NCBI GenBank assembly: GCA_017378975.1
Contig: JAFNXT010000120.1
Span: forward strand, 1 to 30,521
DNA from: Oscillospiraceae bacterium
GTDB taxonomy: Bacteria; Bacillota; Clostridia; Oscillospirales; Oscillospiraceae
Reading direction: 5' to 3'
DNA length: 30,521 bases
Positions within the stretch are counted from its first letter, which is position 1; each line of letters opens with the position of its first letter. A program made the position numbers and the translations under genes. Under the pieces are notes generated by a model that was not told the DNA's origin, searched no databases, and was given only the letters and a program-made list of their open reading frames with translations. This document shows, piece by piece, positions 13,545-20,811 of this stretch.

Positions 13545-16382
13545 ATGAGACTGATCATCCCGGTCCTTTTGAACTGTGCCCTTGTTCTTGGGGTCTATTT
13601 GGCAGATAAGTATACTGCCGTGAAGAAATTGCCTTACATGGCAAAGCAGGTGGTCATCGGCATCCTCTTTGGCGGTGTTTCTGCCTTCGCGTCAAGTTAT
13701 GGCGTGGACTGGCTTGGCACCGTCGTCAATGTGCGTGATGCCGCGCCTTTGTCTGCCGGACTCATTTTCGGAGCGCCTGCAGGCATCATCTCCGGCCTGA
13801 TCGGCGGCATTTATCGCTGGGTCTCCGTATACTGGGGCGCTGGCACCTATACCCGGGTGGCTTGTACCATCGCGACCATCCTCGCGGGCGTTATGGCCGC
13901 AGGGTTGCGGAAGCTGATGTTTGATGACAAAAAGCCTACCTGGGGCTATGGCATCTGTATCGCCGTGGTGTGCGAAGTCATCCATATGATCCTGATATTC
14001 CTGACCAATATGGGTGACGCTTCCTATGCCTTTGAATTCGTCAAGGGCGCCACGGCTCCCATGATGCTGGGCAACTCTGTGGCGGTAGGTCTGGCGATCA
14101 TCCTGGTCTCTCTTTTCAGCCATGAGCGCTTTTTCAGAAAGAAGACCGCTGAGGGGATCGCCCATACGTTCCAACGAAGGCTTCTCAGTTGCATCGTGGT
14201 CGCCTATCTCGTCACCAGTACCTTTACCCTCATCCTCCAGAATGGGATGGCCCAGATCGAAACACAGGAATTGTTCACTGTGGCGATCAACGATGTCGAG
14301 GCATCGGTAAGAGAGCGATCAAACTACCAGCTTCTTCAGATCGCGGAACAGGTCAAACGGGAATACGAGAATGACCCGACGGTCTCACTGTCCGGTCTTA
14401 CGGAAAAATACGACATCAAGGAGATCAATGTCGTTGCCTCTGATGGCATGATCACAAATTCCACGGAAGCAGATGTCATCAACAGCTATGATATGAACAG
14501 CAAGGCGCAATCCAAGGAATTCGTGGATAAGCTGAAGGTCCAGGATTCTTTCGTACAGGATTATTCACCCAGAGGCAAGGATGGGTCTGTATGGAGAAAA
14601 TATGCGGCTGTGAATCTCACGGAGGGCGGCTTCATCCAGGTGGGTCACGATCCCGGGCAATTCCATAAGATGCTCAACGGGTTCGTCATCGATGTCACCA
14701 AGAACCGCCATGTCGGTACCAACGGCTTTGTCGTGGTCCTTGATGAAAAGCTCTGCATGGTCATAGACGGCGGATGGGCAGGGGAGCATATCTCTTCCAT
14801 CGGCATCATCCCGCCGGAGGAGATGGCCCAGAGGAAAACCGCCACCACGCTCTACAGGGCGGATATCGTGGACGGTGTGGATGGGCGGAGCGCAGAATAT
14901 ATGTATGTGTTCAAGTTCGTCGAGGGCTACTGTCTGATCGCGGCCATGCCGCAGGCCGAGGCGATGTTCATGCGTGACGCTTCGATGCTGACAAGCATTT
15001 TTATGCAGGTGCTGATCTTCGCCACCCTCTTCGTCTTCATCTACATACTGATCAAGCGCGTGATCATCGATAATATGAGGAAAATCAATGCCACCCTTGG
15101 CCGGATCACGGATGGTGACCTGAGCGTGACGGTCGATGTGCGCTCCAACGAGGAGTTCGCTTCCCTGTCGGATGATATCAATTCCACAGTCACCACATTG
15201 AAGCGGTATATCGCTGAAGCGGCGGCCCGTATCGATAAAGAACTGGAATATGCCAAGCAGATCCAGCTTTCCGCGCTTCCGACCAACTTCCCGGATGATG
15301 ATGATCACAGCATCTATGCCCAGATGATCGCAGCGAAAGAGGTCGGTGGAGATTTCTACGATTTCTATAAGCTGAGCGATACGACGGTGGCGTTTCTGGC
15401 GGCCGACGTATCCGGCAAGGGGATCCCCGCGGCGATGTTCATGATGACTGCCAAAACGATCATCAAGGCTCTGGCGGAAAGCGGGATGGCTGTAAACGAT
15501 ATCTTTACAGCGGCGAATGAAAAGCTTTGTGAGAACAACGAATCGGGCATGTTCGTAACGGCCTGGATGGGCATCCTGGATCTGACTACCGGCCATGTGC
15601 GGTTTGCCAATGCAGGTCACAATCCGCCCATGCTCAAACGCGCGGACGGTTCGTTCGAATACCTGAGGACCCGGGCTGGATTCGTGCTTGGAGGGATGGA
15701 GGGGGTCCGTTACCGTGTCGGAGAGCTGACGCTCAGCCCCGGTGACAGGCTGTTCCTCTATACCGACGGTGTGCCTGAAGCGACAAGCGTCAGGAACGAG
15801 CTTTACGGTGAAGAACGGCTCCTGGCCTTCATGGACCGAAACGCGTCCGTGGAAGCGACGAAGCTTTTGCCGGCCCTGAAGGCGGATATCGATAACTTCG
15901 TGGGCGAAGCGCCGCAGTTTGATGATATCACCATGCTGATGCTTGATTATAGACCGAAAAAAGGAGGTGAGCATATGACGGATAAAACATTCCCGGCGAC
16001 CACCGGGGCGCTGTCTGACGTACTGAGCTTCGTAGAGGGAACGCTCGAAGGCTTTGGCTGTCCCATGAAGATCCAAACGGCGATCTGTGTCGCCATCGAG
16101 GAAGTGTTCGTCAATGTTGCTCGCTATGCCTACCCGGAAGGCGTTGGTGATATGACGCTTCGCATCGGCTTCGATGAGGAGCGCCGCACCATCACGTTCC
16201 GCATGACGGATAAAGGTATCCCCTTCGATCCGCTGAAGAAACCGGATCCGGATATCACGCTCTCGGCTGAAGAGCGAGAGGTCGGCGGACTTGGTATCTT
16301 TATCGCCAAGAAGACCATGGATTCACTGGACTACGCTTTTGAAAACGGCGAGAACATCCTGACTATGATCAAAAAAATTTAA
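13545..16382 (+). CDS. 5TM-Cache-HAMP-PP2C phosphatase fused to RsbW-like kinase
   Basis: 945 residues; AAGGAGG fixes the start. Order: LytS-type 5TM region (1-200, with GAPAGIISGLIGGIYR), a further helix (213-235), an extracellular Cache-like domain (about 240-480), a helix (484-505), HAMP (505-560), an RsbU/SpoIIE PP2C phosphatase (565-800; VGGDFYDF, AADVSGKGIPAAMF, FLYTDGVPEA, FDDITML) and a GHKL kinase (811-945; AIEEVFVNVARYAYPEG, DKGIPFD, GGLGIFI). It carries both opposing activities of a partner switch: dephosphorylating and phosphorylating a STAS antagonist, here probably the next gene. A full ribosome site and ATG lie at 15961-15977, exactly at the domain junction, so the kinase may also be made alone. 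Confidence 0.9.
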   Translation: MRLIIPVLLNCALVLGVYLADKYTAVKKLPYMAKQVVIGILFGGVSAFASSYGVDWLGTVVNVRDAAPLSAGLIFGAPAGIISGLIGGIYRWVSVYWGAGTYTRVACTIATILAGVMAAGLRKLMFDDKKPTWGYGICIAVVCEVIHMILIFLTNMGDASYAFEFVKGATAPMMLGNSVAVGLAIILVSLFSHERFFRKKTAEGIAHTFQRRLLSCIVVAYLVTSTFTLILQNGMAQIETQELFTVAINDVEASVRERSNYQLLQIAEQVKREYENDPTVSLSGLTEKYDIKEINVVASDGMITNSTEADVINSYDMNSKAQSKEFVDKLKVQDSFVQDYSPRGKDGSVWRKYAAVNLTEGGFIQVGHDPGQFHKMLNGFVIDVTKNRHVGTNGFVVVLDEKLCMVIDGGWAGEHISSIGIIPPEEMAQRKTATTLYRADIVDGVDGRSAEYMYVFKFVEGYCLIAAMPQAEAMFMRDASMLTSIFMQVLIFATLFVFIYILIKRVIIDNMRKINATLGRITDGDLSVTVDVRSNEEFASLSDDINSTVTTLKRYIAEAAARIDKELEYAKQIQLSALPTNFPDDDDHSIYAQMIAAKEVGGDFYDFYKLSDTTVAFLAADVSGKGIPAAMFMMTAKTIIKALAESGMAVNDIFTAANEKLCENNESGMFVTAWMGILDLTTGHVRFANAGHNPPMLKRADGSFEYLRTRAGFVLGGMEGVRYRVGELTLSPGDRLFLYTDGVPEATSVRNELYGEERLLAFMDRNASVEATKLLPALKADIDNFVGEAPQFDDITMLMLDYRPKKGGEHMTDKTFPATTGALSDVLSFVEGTLEGFGCPMKIQTAICVAIEEVFVNVARYAYPEGVGDMTLRIGFDEERRTITFRMTDKGIPFDPLKKPDPDITLSAEEREVGGLGIFIAKKTMDSLDYAFENGENILTMIKKI
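15961..16382 (+). CDS. Possible internal gene: free RsbW-like kinase from an in-frame start
   Basis: AAGGAGGTGA at 15961-15970 is followed five bases later by ATG 15975, in frame with the 945-residue protein (its residue 811). Translation from here yields a 135-residue protein, the usual length of RsbW/SpoIIAB anti-sigma kinases, with the N, G1 and G2 boxes complete. The simplest reading is an ancestral separate kinase gene whose upstream stop was lost while its ribosome site stayed; both products could be made today. The signal is as strong as that of any start in the cluster. Confidence 0.55.
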
Positions 16383-16397
16383 AGGAGATCTGCGGAC

Positions 16398-16694
16398 ATG
16401 ACGATCGAGATCAAGAAAAAACAGGAACAGACCATCATCGAGATCGTGGGTAGGCTCGATACGATCACAGCTCCCGCGCTTGATAAGACCATCAATACGG
16501 ATATCGCGGACACCAAGCATCTTGTTCTTGATGTGAAGGGCATGGAGTACATCTCCAGCGCGGGACTTCGTGTCCTGCTTGCGACACAGAAGAAGATGCA
16601 GAAGGTCGGCTCCATGAAGGTGATCAACGTTTGCGAAGAGGTCATGGAAGTCTTTGAGATGACCGGCTTTGCCGATATTTTGGTGATCGAATAA
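16398..16694 (+). CDS. STAS-domain anti-sigma factor antagonist, RsbV/SpoIIAA-like
   Basis: 98 residues, a complete single STAS domain. The motif MEYISSAGLRVLLATQ holds S53 and S54; S54 aligns with the serine phosphorylated by RsbW-type kinases and dephosphorylated by RsbU/SpoIIE phosphatases. Its kinase and phosphatase are probably both domains of the preceding protein, 15 bases upstream. In known systems the dephosphorylated form binds the kinase and frees a sigma factor; no sigma gene is in the window, so the released partner is unknown. AAAGGAG precedes the start, and the stop overlaps the next ATG by one base. Confidence 0.92.
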   Translation: MTIEIKKKQEQTIIEIVGRLDTITAPALDKTINTDIADTKHLVLDVKGMEYISSAGLRVLLATQKKMQKVGSMKVINVCEEVMEVFEMTGFADILVIE

Positions 16695-17260
16695 TGGAAC
16701 TTGTAAGTGAAGCGATCGTATTTGCGGTGAAAGCGCACGACGGGATGCGTCGCAAAAAAAGCGAGTCCCCGTACATCCTGCATCCAATGGAAGCGGCCGT
16801 CATCGTTGGCACGATGACGGATGATCAGGACTTGATCGCCGCGGCCGCTCTGCACGATGTGGTGGAGGACGCGGGCATCACGATCGAAGAGATCGAAGAG
16901 AGATTTGGAAAGCGTGTACGTCAGCTCGTCGCGTCTGAGACCGAAGATAAGCGGGCCGATCTGCCGCCTGCGACGACCTGGCGTATCCGTAAGGAGGAAT
17001 CTCTCAGGGTGCTGGAAAACACAGACGATGTCGCCGTGCTGATGGTATGGCTGGGCGATAAGCTCGCCAATATGCGCTCGATCTACCGTGATATCAAGGT
17101 GGAGGGCGTACAGATGTGGCAACGATTCAATCAAAAGGATGTTGCCGAGCAGGCCTGGTACTACCGGTCGATCCTCAGATCGACCGCGCGCCTGTCTGAC
17201 ACTTCGGCCTGGCTTGAATACAAAACGCTTACAGAGCTCGTGTTTGGAAAAGGAGAATGA
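16694..17260 (+). CDS. SpoT/Mesh1-like HD-domain hydrolase
   Basis: 188 residues. The HD motifs of the alarmone hydrolase family are present: AHDGMRRKKSESPYILHP (first His and HP), ALHDVVEDAG (HD and ED) and LGDKLANMRS, matching the LADRLHNMR block that carries the last metal Asp. No synthetase domain is attached, as in Mesh1 and small alarmone hydrolases. The expected reaction is removal of the 3'-pyrophosphate from (p)ppGpp or a related nucleotide, using Mn2+ in the cytosol. The start overlaps the STAS stop by one base (TAATG), so the two are translationally coupled, which suggests that partner switching and nucleotide hydrolysis are linked. Direct regulation by STAS is a hypothesis. Confidence 0.85.
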   Translation: MELVSEAIVFAVKAHDGMRRKKSESPYILHPMEAAVIVGTMTDDQDLIAAAALHDVVEDAGITIEEIEERFGKRVRQLVASETEDKRADLPPATTWRIRKEESLRVLENTDDVAVLMVWLGDKLANMRSIYRDIKVEGVQMWQRFNQKDVAEQAWYYRSILRSTARLSDTSAWLEYKTLTELVFGKGE

Positions 17261-17264
17261 ACCA

Positions 17265-18437
17265 ATGGATATCACCTATCGTGTAGACAAAGACATTTTG
17301 TATATCGCTGTGGAAGGAAGGATCGATGCTTCCAACGCGGCCGAAGCGGAAGGGAAGATCTTCGGCATCAAAAACGATAACCCCGGAAAGCATACCGTGG
17401 TGGATGCCGATAAGCTCGAATACATTTCTTCTGCGGGCTTGCGTGTGATCTTGCGGCTCAGAAAGGAAGAACCCAGGCTTGCGATCATCAATGTGGCATC
17501 GGATGTTTACGAGGTTTTGGACATGACCGGCTTTACCGATATGATCACGGTCGAAAAGGCATATCAGAGGATGAGCGTCGAGGGCTGTGAGTTTATCGCC
17601 AAGGGCGCCAACGGTGCTGTTTATCGCTACGATGATGAGACTATCCTCAAGACCTATTTTGCGAAGGATGCCCTGCCCGAGATCAAGCAGGAGCGTGAAA
17701 ACGCAAGACGCGCGTTCGTTCTTGGCATCAATACCGCGATCCCTTACGGTATCGTCCGTGTGGGCGATGGCTACGGTACGGTGACTGAGCTTTTGAATGC
17801 CACCAGTGTCACCAAGCTGATCCGTAGAGATCCGGAGGATATGTCCCTTGCAGCCAAGTATTACATCGATATGCTCAAGAGCATCCATGCTATCAAGGTG
17901 GAAGACGGGGAAGTCCCCGATATGAAGGAAACGGCCCTTAGCTGGGCTCGGTTCGTTTCCGCCCACATCCCCGAAGAGCAGGGCAAAAAGCTTCGTGCTT
18001 TGATCGAAGCCGTCCCCAAGCAGAACACGCTGATGCACGGTGACTATCACACCAATAACATCATGGTACAAAACGGAGAGCCTTTGCTCATCGATATGGA
18101 TACTCTGTGTATGGGACATCCTGTATTTGAGCTTGGTTCCATGTTCAATGCCTTCGTAGGATATTCTGAGCTTGATCATCAGAATATGATGGATTTCTTT
18201 GGCTACAGCTTTGAGACCGCCGGAAGGTTCTGGAAGACCGCCCTCAAGATGTATCTGGGTACGGAGGATGAGGCTGTGTGCCAAAGCGTGGCAGAAAAAG
18301 CCATGGTCATCGGCTACACCCGTATGCTTCGCCGCGCGATCCGCCGCCCTGAAGAGGCAGATAGTCCCGCCAAGATCGCAAGATGCAAGGAAATGCTTGC
18401 GGTGTTGCTTGATAAGGTAGATACATTGGTTTTTTGA
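17265..18437 (+). CDS. STAS domain fused to APH-like kinase
   Basis: 390 residues from ATG 17265, with AAAAGGAG about ten bases upstream. Residues 1-100 are a second STAS domain (LEYISSAGLRVILRL, with S56 in the phosphoacceptor place). Residues 105-390 are an aminoglycoside phosphotransferase-type kinase: a Gly-rich loop AKGANGAVYRY, lysine in ILKTY, catalytic LMHGDYHTNNIMV and metal-binding LLIDMDTLCMGHPVFELG. All kinase motifs look intact. APH-like kinases phosphorylate small molecules or, at times, proteins; resistance is unlikely in this setting. The STAS part may put the kinase under the control of the upstream kinase/phosphatase protein. It lies four bases after the HD gene, in one operon. 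Confidence 0.88.
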   Translation: MDITYRVDKDILYIAVEGRIDASNAAEAEGKIFGIKNDNPGKHTVVDADKLEYISSAGLRVILRLRKEEPRLAIINVASDVYEVLDMTGFTDMITVEKAYQRMSVEGCEFIAKGANGAVYRYDDETILKTYFAKDALPEIKQERENARRAFVLGINTAIPYGIVRVGDGYGTVTELLNATSVTKLIRRDPEDMSLAAKYYIDMLKSIHAIKVEDGEVPDMKETALSWARFVSAHIPEEQGKKLRALIEAVPKQNTLMHGDYHTNNIMVQNGEPLLIDMDTLCMGHPVFELGSMFNAFVGYSELDHQNMMDFFGYSFETAGRFWKTALKMYLGTEDEAVCQSVAEKAMVIGYTRMLRRAIRRPEEADSPAKIARCKEMLAVLLDKVDTLVF

Positions 18438-18460
18438 CCTTGCAGGAAGGGGATAAGATC

Positions 18461-19357
18461 ATGAGATCCAAACGATCGCGTTTGCCTGCCATCATCCTTG
18501 TCGTGGCGATCTTGGTAACAGCGGCCTATTCCGTCATCAGCAGTATAGCAAAAAAGCCGACCGTTACCGAAGGTAGATTCCCTTTTTCGATCACATACGA
18601 ATGCAACGGCGAAACTGTGACGATCAAAGATGTCTACACGGCCCGTTATATTGGGAACGATGGATATGCCGATACCAAGACCCGCATGTATGTCGGTCAG
18701 GCCGGGGATATGGAAGACGGGGGCGTGGTCTACACACTCCAAAAGGATGCCGATACCCGTATTGAATTATGGACGAATTTCTATGCGGACTATTTGATGG
18801 GCGATCCCCAGTACGATTATTTTGATGAGGAGGCTTTTAGGCCGGAGATCTATTATTATGATGCAGAGGAACAGGAGTATTCCGATGAAGAGACCTTGTC
18901 GGCACACGGTGTAAAGCTTGTAAGCTTTGAATATCCGACACCGATCGAAAATTCATTCGTTTTCTCGCACATATCCTATTTCAGCAGTGCGATCGTATTG
19001 CCGACGCTGCTCATTGCGCTGCTGGCCCTTGCCGCGGTCATTGTTTTCGTGAAAAGAGAAGAAGGATCACAGCGTAAAGCGGTGGATATCGTTTCCGTTA
19101 TTTTGAATGTTGCGATCTGCTTCGTGTTCATCCCATTCGTTTCGGTGGCGGCGATGCTGGCAGATCTCAATGGTGGCGGTCCGGAGTTTTACTTGCAGGT
19201 CCTGTATTTCCTTCCCTGGTTTTCGGTGATGTGCATCGCCGCGTCCGTTGCCCTGCGCCGTAAAGGTCATGGCGTGGGATCGCTGATCGCTCAGCTCGCG
19301 GGGCCTGCTGTGTTCGTCGTATTTCTGATCGTCTGCGGTGTGTGCGAAGAACTCTGA
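18461..19357 (+). CDS. Membrane protein of unknown function, last gene of the partner-switch operon
   Basis: 298 residues; the start is chosen from GGAAGGGG eight bases upstream. One N-terminal helix (about 7-28) is followed by an extracellular, acidic, Tyr-rich domain (about 30-170) and then four closely spaced helices (about 180-205, 220-245, 252-270 and 275-295). No family is recognised. The gene begins 23 bases after the STAS-kinase stop. A decayed partial copy of its 3' part lies immediately downstream (19540-19690), so a paralogue once followed it. Confidence 0.75.
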   Translation: MRSKRSRLPAIILVVAILVTAAYSVISSIAKKPTVTEGRFPFSITYECNGETVTIKDVYTARYIGNDGYADTKTRMYVGQAGDMEDGGVVYTLQKDADTRIELWTNFYADYLMGDPQYDYFDEEAFRPEIYYYDAEEQEYSDEETLSAHGVKLVSFEYPTPIENSFVFSHISYFSSAIVLPTLLIALLALAAVIVFVKREEGSQRKAVDIVSVILNVAICFVFIPFVSVAAMLADLNGGGPEFYLQVLYFLPWFSVMCIAASVALRRKGHGVGSLIAQLAGPAVFVVFLIVCGVCEEL

Positions 19358-19539
19358 AGAAAGATCTGTGGGAGGGGAGACGAGATCGTCACAAAGATCC
19401 CGGTCATGGGATATGAGGGAGGAGCTCGTGGTTGGTGGACGGTCCATATGGTAAATACTGCTTGTTTTTCTGCTTGACATCTGTTGCTATAAAATCGTCC
19501 ATTCGTCACGATCATCATCGTGAGATCAGAAAAGGCACA

Positions 19540-19732
19540 TAGTACAGACCGGGGGCTGATCGTCCTGCTTGTCACGGTCGCAGTGATACTGGATCATCAG
19601 GTCCTGTATCCCGTCCCCTCGTTTCCGGTCATGTGGGTCGCGGCGTTTGTTGCTCCGCATGATCGGAGGCGTGGGATGGTGGGGACGGTTTTGACCCGGT
19701 CCCGCGGAAAAGTAAGGATCTGTGAAAGATGA
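19540..19732 (+). pseudogene. Remnant of a second copy of the 18461 membrane protein gene
   Basis: Positions 19598-19659 match 19196-19257 of the preceding gene without gaps, 47 of 62 bases identical by hand count, starting with 12 identical bases (CAGGTCCTGTAT). The encoded stretch QVLYPVPSFPVMWVAAFVA parallels QVLYFLPWFSVMCIAASVA in the same order. Upstream, LLVTVAVILD resembles FVSVAAMLAD with a loss in between. Most of the gene is missing and no ribosome site is seen. The full gap 19358-19825 holds this remnant, the promoter at 19748-19783 and nothing else I can support. Confidence 0.65.
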
Positions 19733-19747
19733 TCGGAGATCCCCCGG

Positions 19748-19783
19748 TTTGTAAGAGGTTTGTAAGAACGTATGTGATATGAT
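19748..19783 (+). promoter_or_regulatory. Activator-type promoter with TTTGT direct repeats (copy 2), pilus operon
   Basis: TTTGTAAGA at 19748-19756 and repeated exactly at 19759-19767 (11-base period); 14 bases separate the TTTGT core of the second copy from the extended -10 TGA-TATGAT (19775-19783). The -35 at 17-base spacing would be GAGGTT, a poor match. The geometry is base-for-base the same as at 10604-10639. It is the only promoter I see for the genes 19826-28661. Confidence 0.75.
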
Positions 19784-19825
19784 ACAGGTAAGGAATGGAG
19801 ATCACTTTGAAGGGCGGTCCGGCGC

Positions 19826-20158
19826 ATGACGGATAAGGAATTTAAACGACTGAGCAGATCACAGCTGATCGATATCATCTACCAGTACCAGTTGCAGGTC
19901 GATAAACTGACTGAACAAAATCAGGAATTGGAACGGGGATTGGAAGATAAACGGCTTCGTTTGAGCAATGTCGGTAATATCGCCGAGGCGGCCCTTGAGA
20001 TCAACGATTGCTTCCGCAGCGCGCAGAGTGCCGCGGAGCAATATCTGGAAGAGATCAAAGCGATCCGTGAAGAGACCGAAGCGGAGCGACAGAGGATCCT
20101 CGCACAGGCACGGGCGGAAGCGGCCGAGATCGTTTCCAAGGCGAAAGACCATAGGTAG
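19826..20158 (+). CDS. Small coiled-coil protein, DivIVA-like, first gene of the pilus operon
   Basis: 110 residues, cytosolic, almost wholly helical. The N-terminal KEFKRLSRSQLIDIIYQYQLQ is a compact conserved-looking head. Residues 22-50 and 70-108 are heptad-patterned coiled coils, ending in an Ala/Glu-rich AEAERQRILAQARAEAAEIV segment like the tails of DivIVA/GpsB-type or ATP synthase b-type proteins. No cysteines, no membrane helix. It could position pilus assembly at the membrane, which is inference from shape and neighbours. It lies directly behind the direct-repeat promoter; the ribosome site (GAAGGG) is weak. Confidence 0.75.
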   Translation: MTDKEFKRLSRSQLIDIIYQYQLQVDKLTEQNQELERGLEDKRLRLSNVGNIAEAALEINDCFRSAQSAAEQYLEEIKAIREETEAERQRILAQARAEAAEIVSKAKDHR

Positions 20159-20181
20159 ATCGGGATCCTGCGATATAGGCG

Positions 20182-20778
20182 ATGATGAGTATGTTACACA
20201 GAAAGAAAAAGGAAGTTTCTCTTCCTACGAAAAGTCAGGTCGAAACGGAACGGAAGCGGTACCGTCGTCGAAAAGCCTATAACAAAGCGCTGGGCGGAAC
20301 GGTATATGTGTTGACGATCGTGGCGGCTGTTGCCGTGCTGATCGCAACGCTCATATTACCCGTTCTTCAGATCGAGGGGACCAGCATGGAGCCGACGTTA
20401 TCAAACGGAGATATCGTTCTGCTTGCCAAAACGCCCCGCTTCCAGCGAGGGGAACTCTGCGGCTTTACTTGGAACAACAAGCTTCTGATCAAACGGGTGA
20501 TCGGTATCCCCGGCGACTGGATCGAGATCGATACCGACGGCACCATCTATCTCAACGGTGAGAAGCTGGAAGAACCTTATGTGGAGCAGAAGGCTTTCGG
20601 AGAATGTGACTTGGAGTTTCCCTTACAAGTGCCTCCGGAGCAGTTTTTCGTGGTGGGGGATATGCGGGAAAGCTCTGTGGATTCACGCAACTCTCTGATC
20701 GGATGTATCCCCAAAGATCAGGTCGTTGGAAAGGTCTTCTTCAGGGTATGGCCCTTCAAACGTATCCATTTTTTTTAA
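20182..20778 (+). CDS. lepB: Signal peptidase I
   Basis: 198 residues. After a basic N-terminus, one membrane helix (about 35-57) leads to box B, IEGTSMEPTLSNGDIVLLAK, with catalytic S68. Box D, LLIKRVIGIPGDWIEID, holds the general base K104, and box E is VVGDMRESSVDSR. The enzyme cuts signal peptides outside the membrane. Dedicated type I peptidases within pilus operons, separate from the housekeeping copy, are known in Gram-positive bacteria and may process or help fold pilins. The ribosome site is weak; starts at 20182, 20185 and 20191 are all possible. Confidence 0.93.
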   Translation: MMSMLHRKKKEVSLPTKSQVETERKRYRRRKAYNKALGGTVYVLTIVAAVAVLIATLILPVLQIEGTSMEPTLSNGDIVLLAKTPRFQRGELCGFTWNNKLLIKRVIGIPGDWIEIDTDGTIYLNGEKLEEPYVEQKAFGECDLEFPLQVPPEQFFVVGDMRESSVDSRNSLIGCIPKDQVVGKVFFRVWPFKRIHFF

Positions 20779-20811
20779 CAAGAAGTGTCTTTATCAAGAG
20801 GACAAGCGTTT

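Noticed and set aside
19474..19493. TTGACA followed by TATAAA in the gap after the 18461 gene
   Set aside because: Only 8 bases separate the boxes, so they cannot form one sigma-A promoter, and no good partner box exists for either.
19520..19732. 70-codon frame read as a real small membrane protein
   Set aside because: No ribosome site before the GTG start, and its sequence is explained as a remnant of the upstream gene's 3' end.
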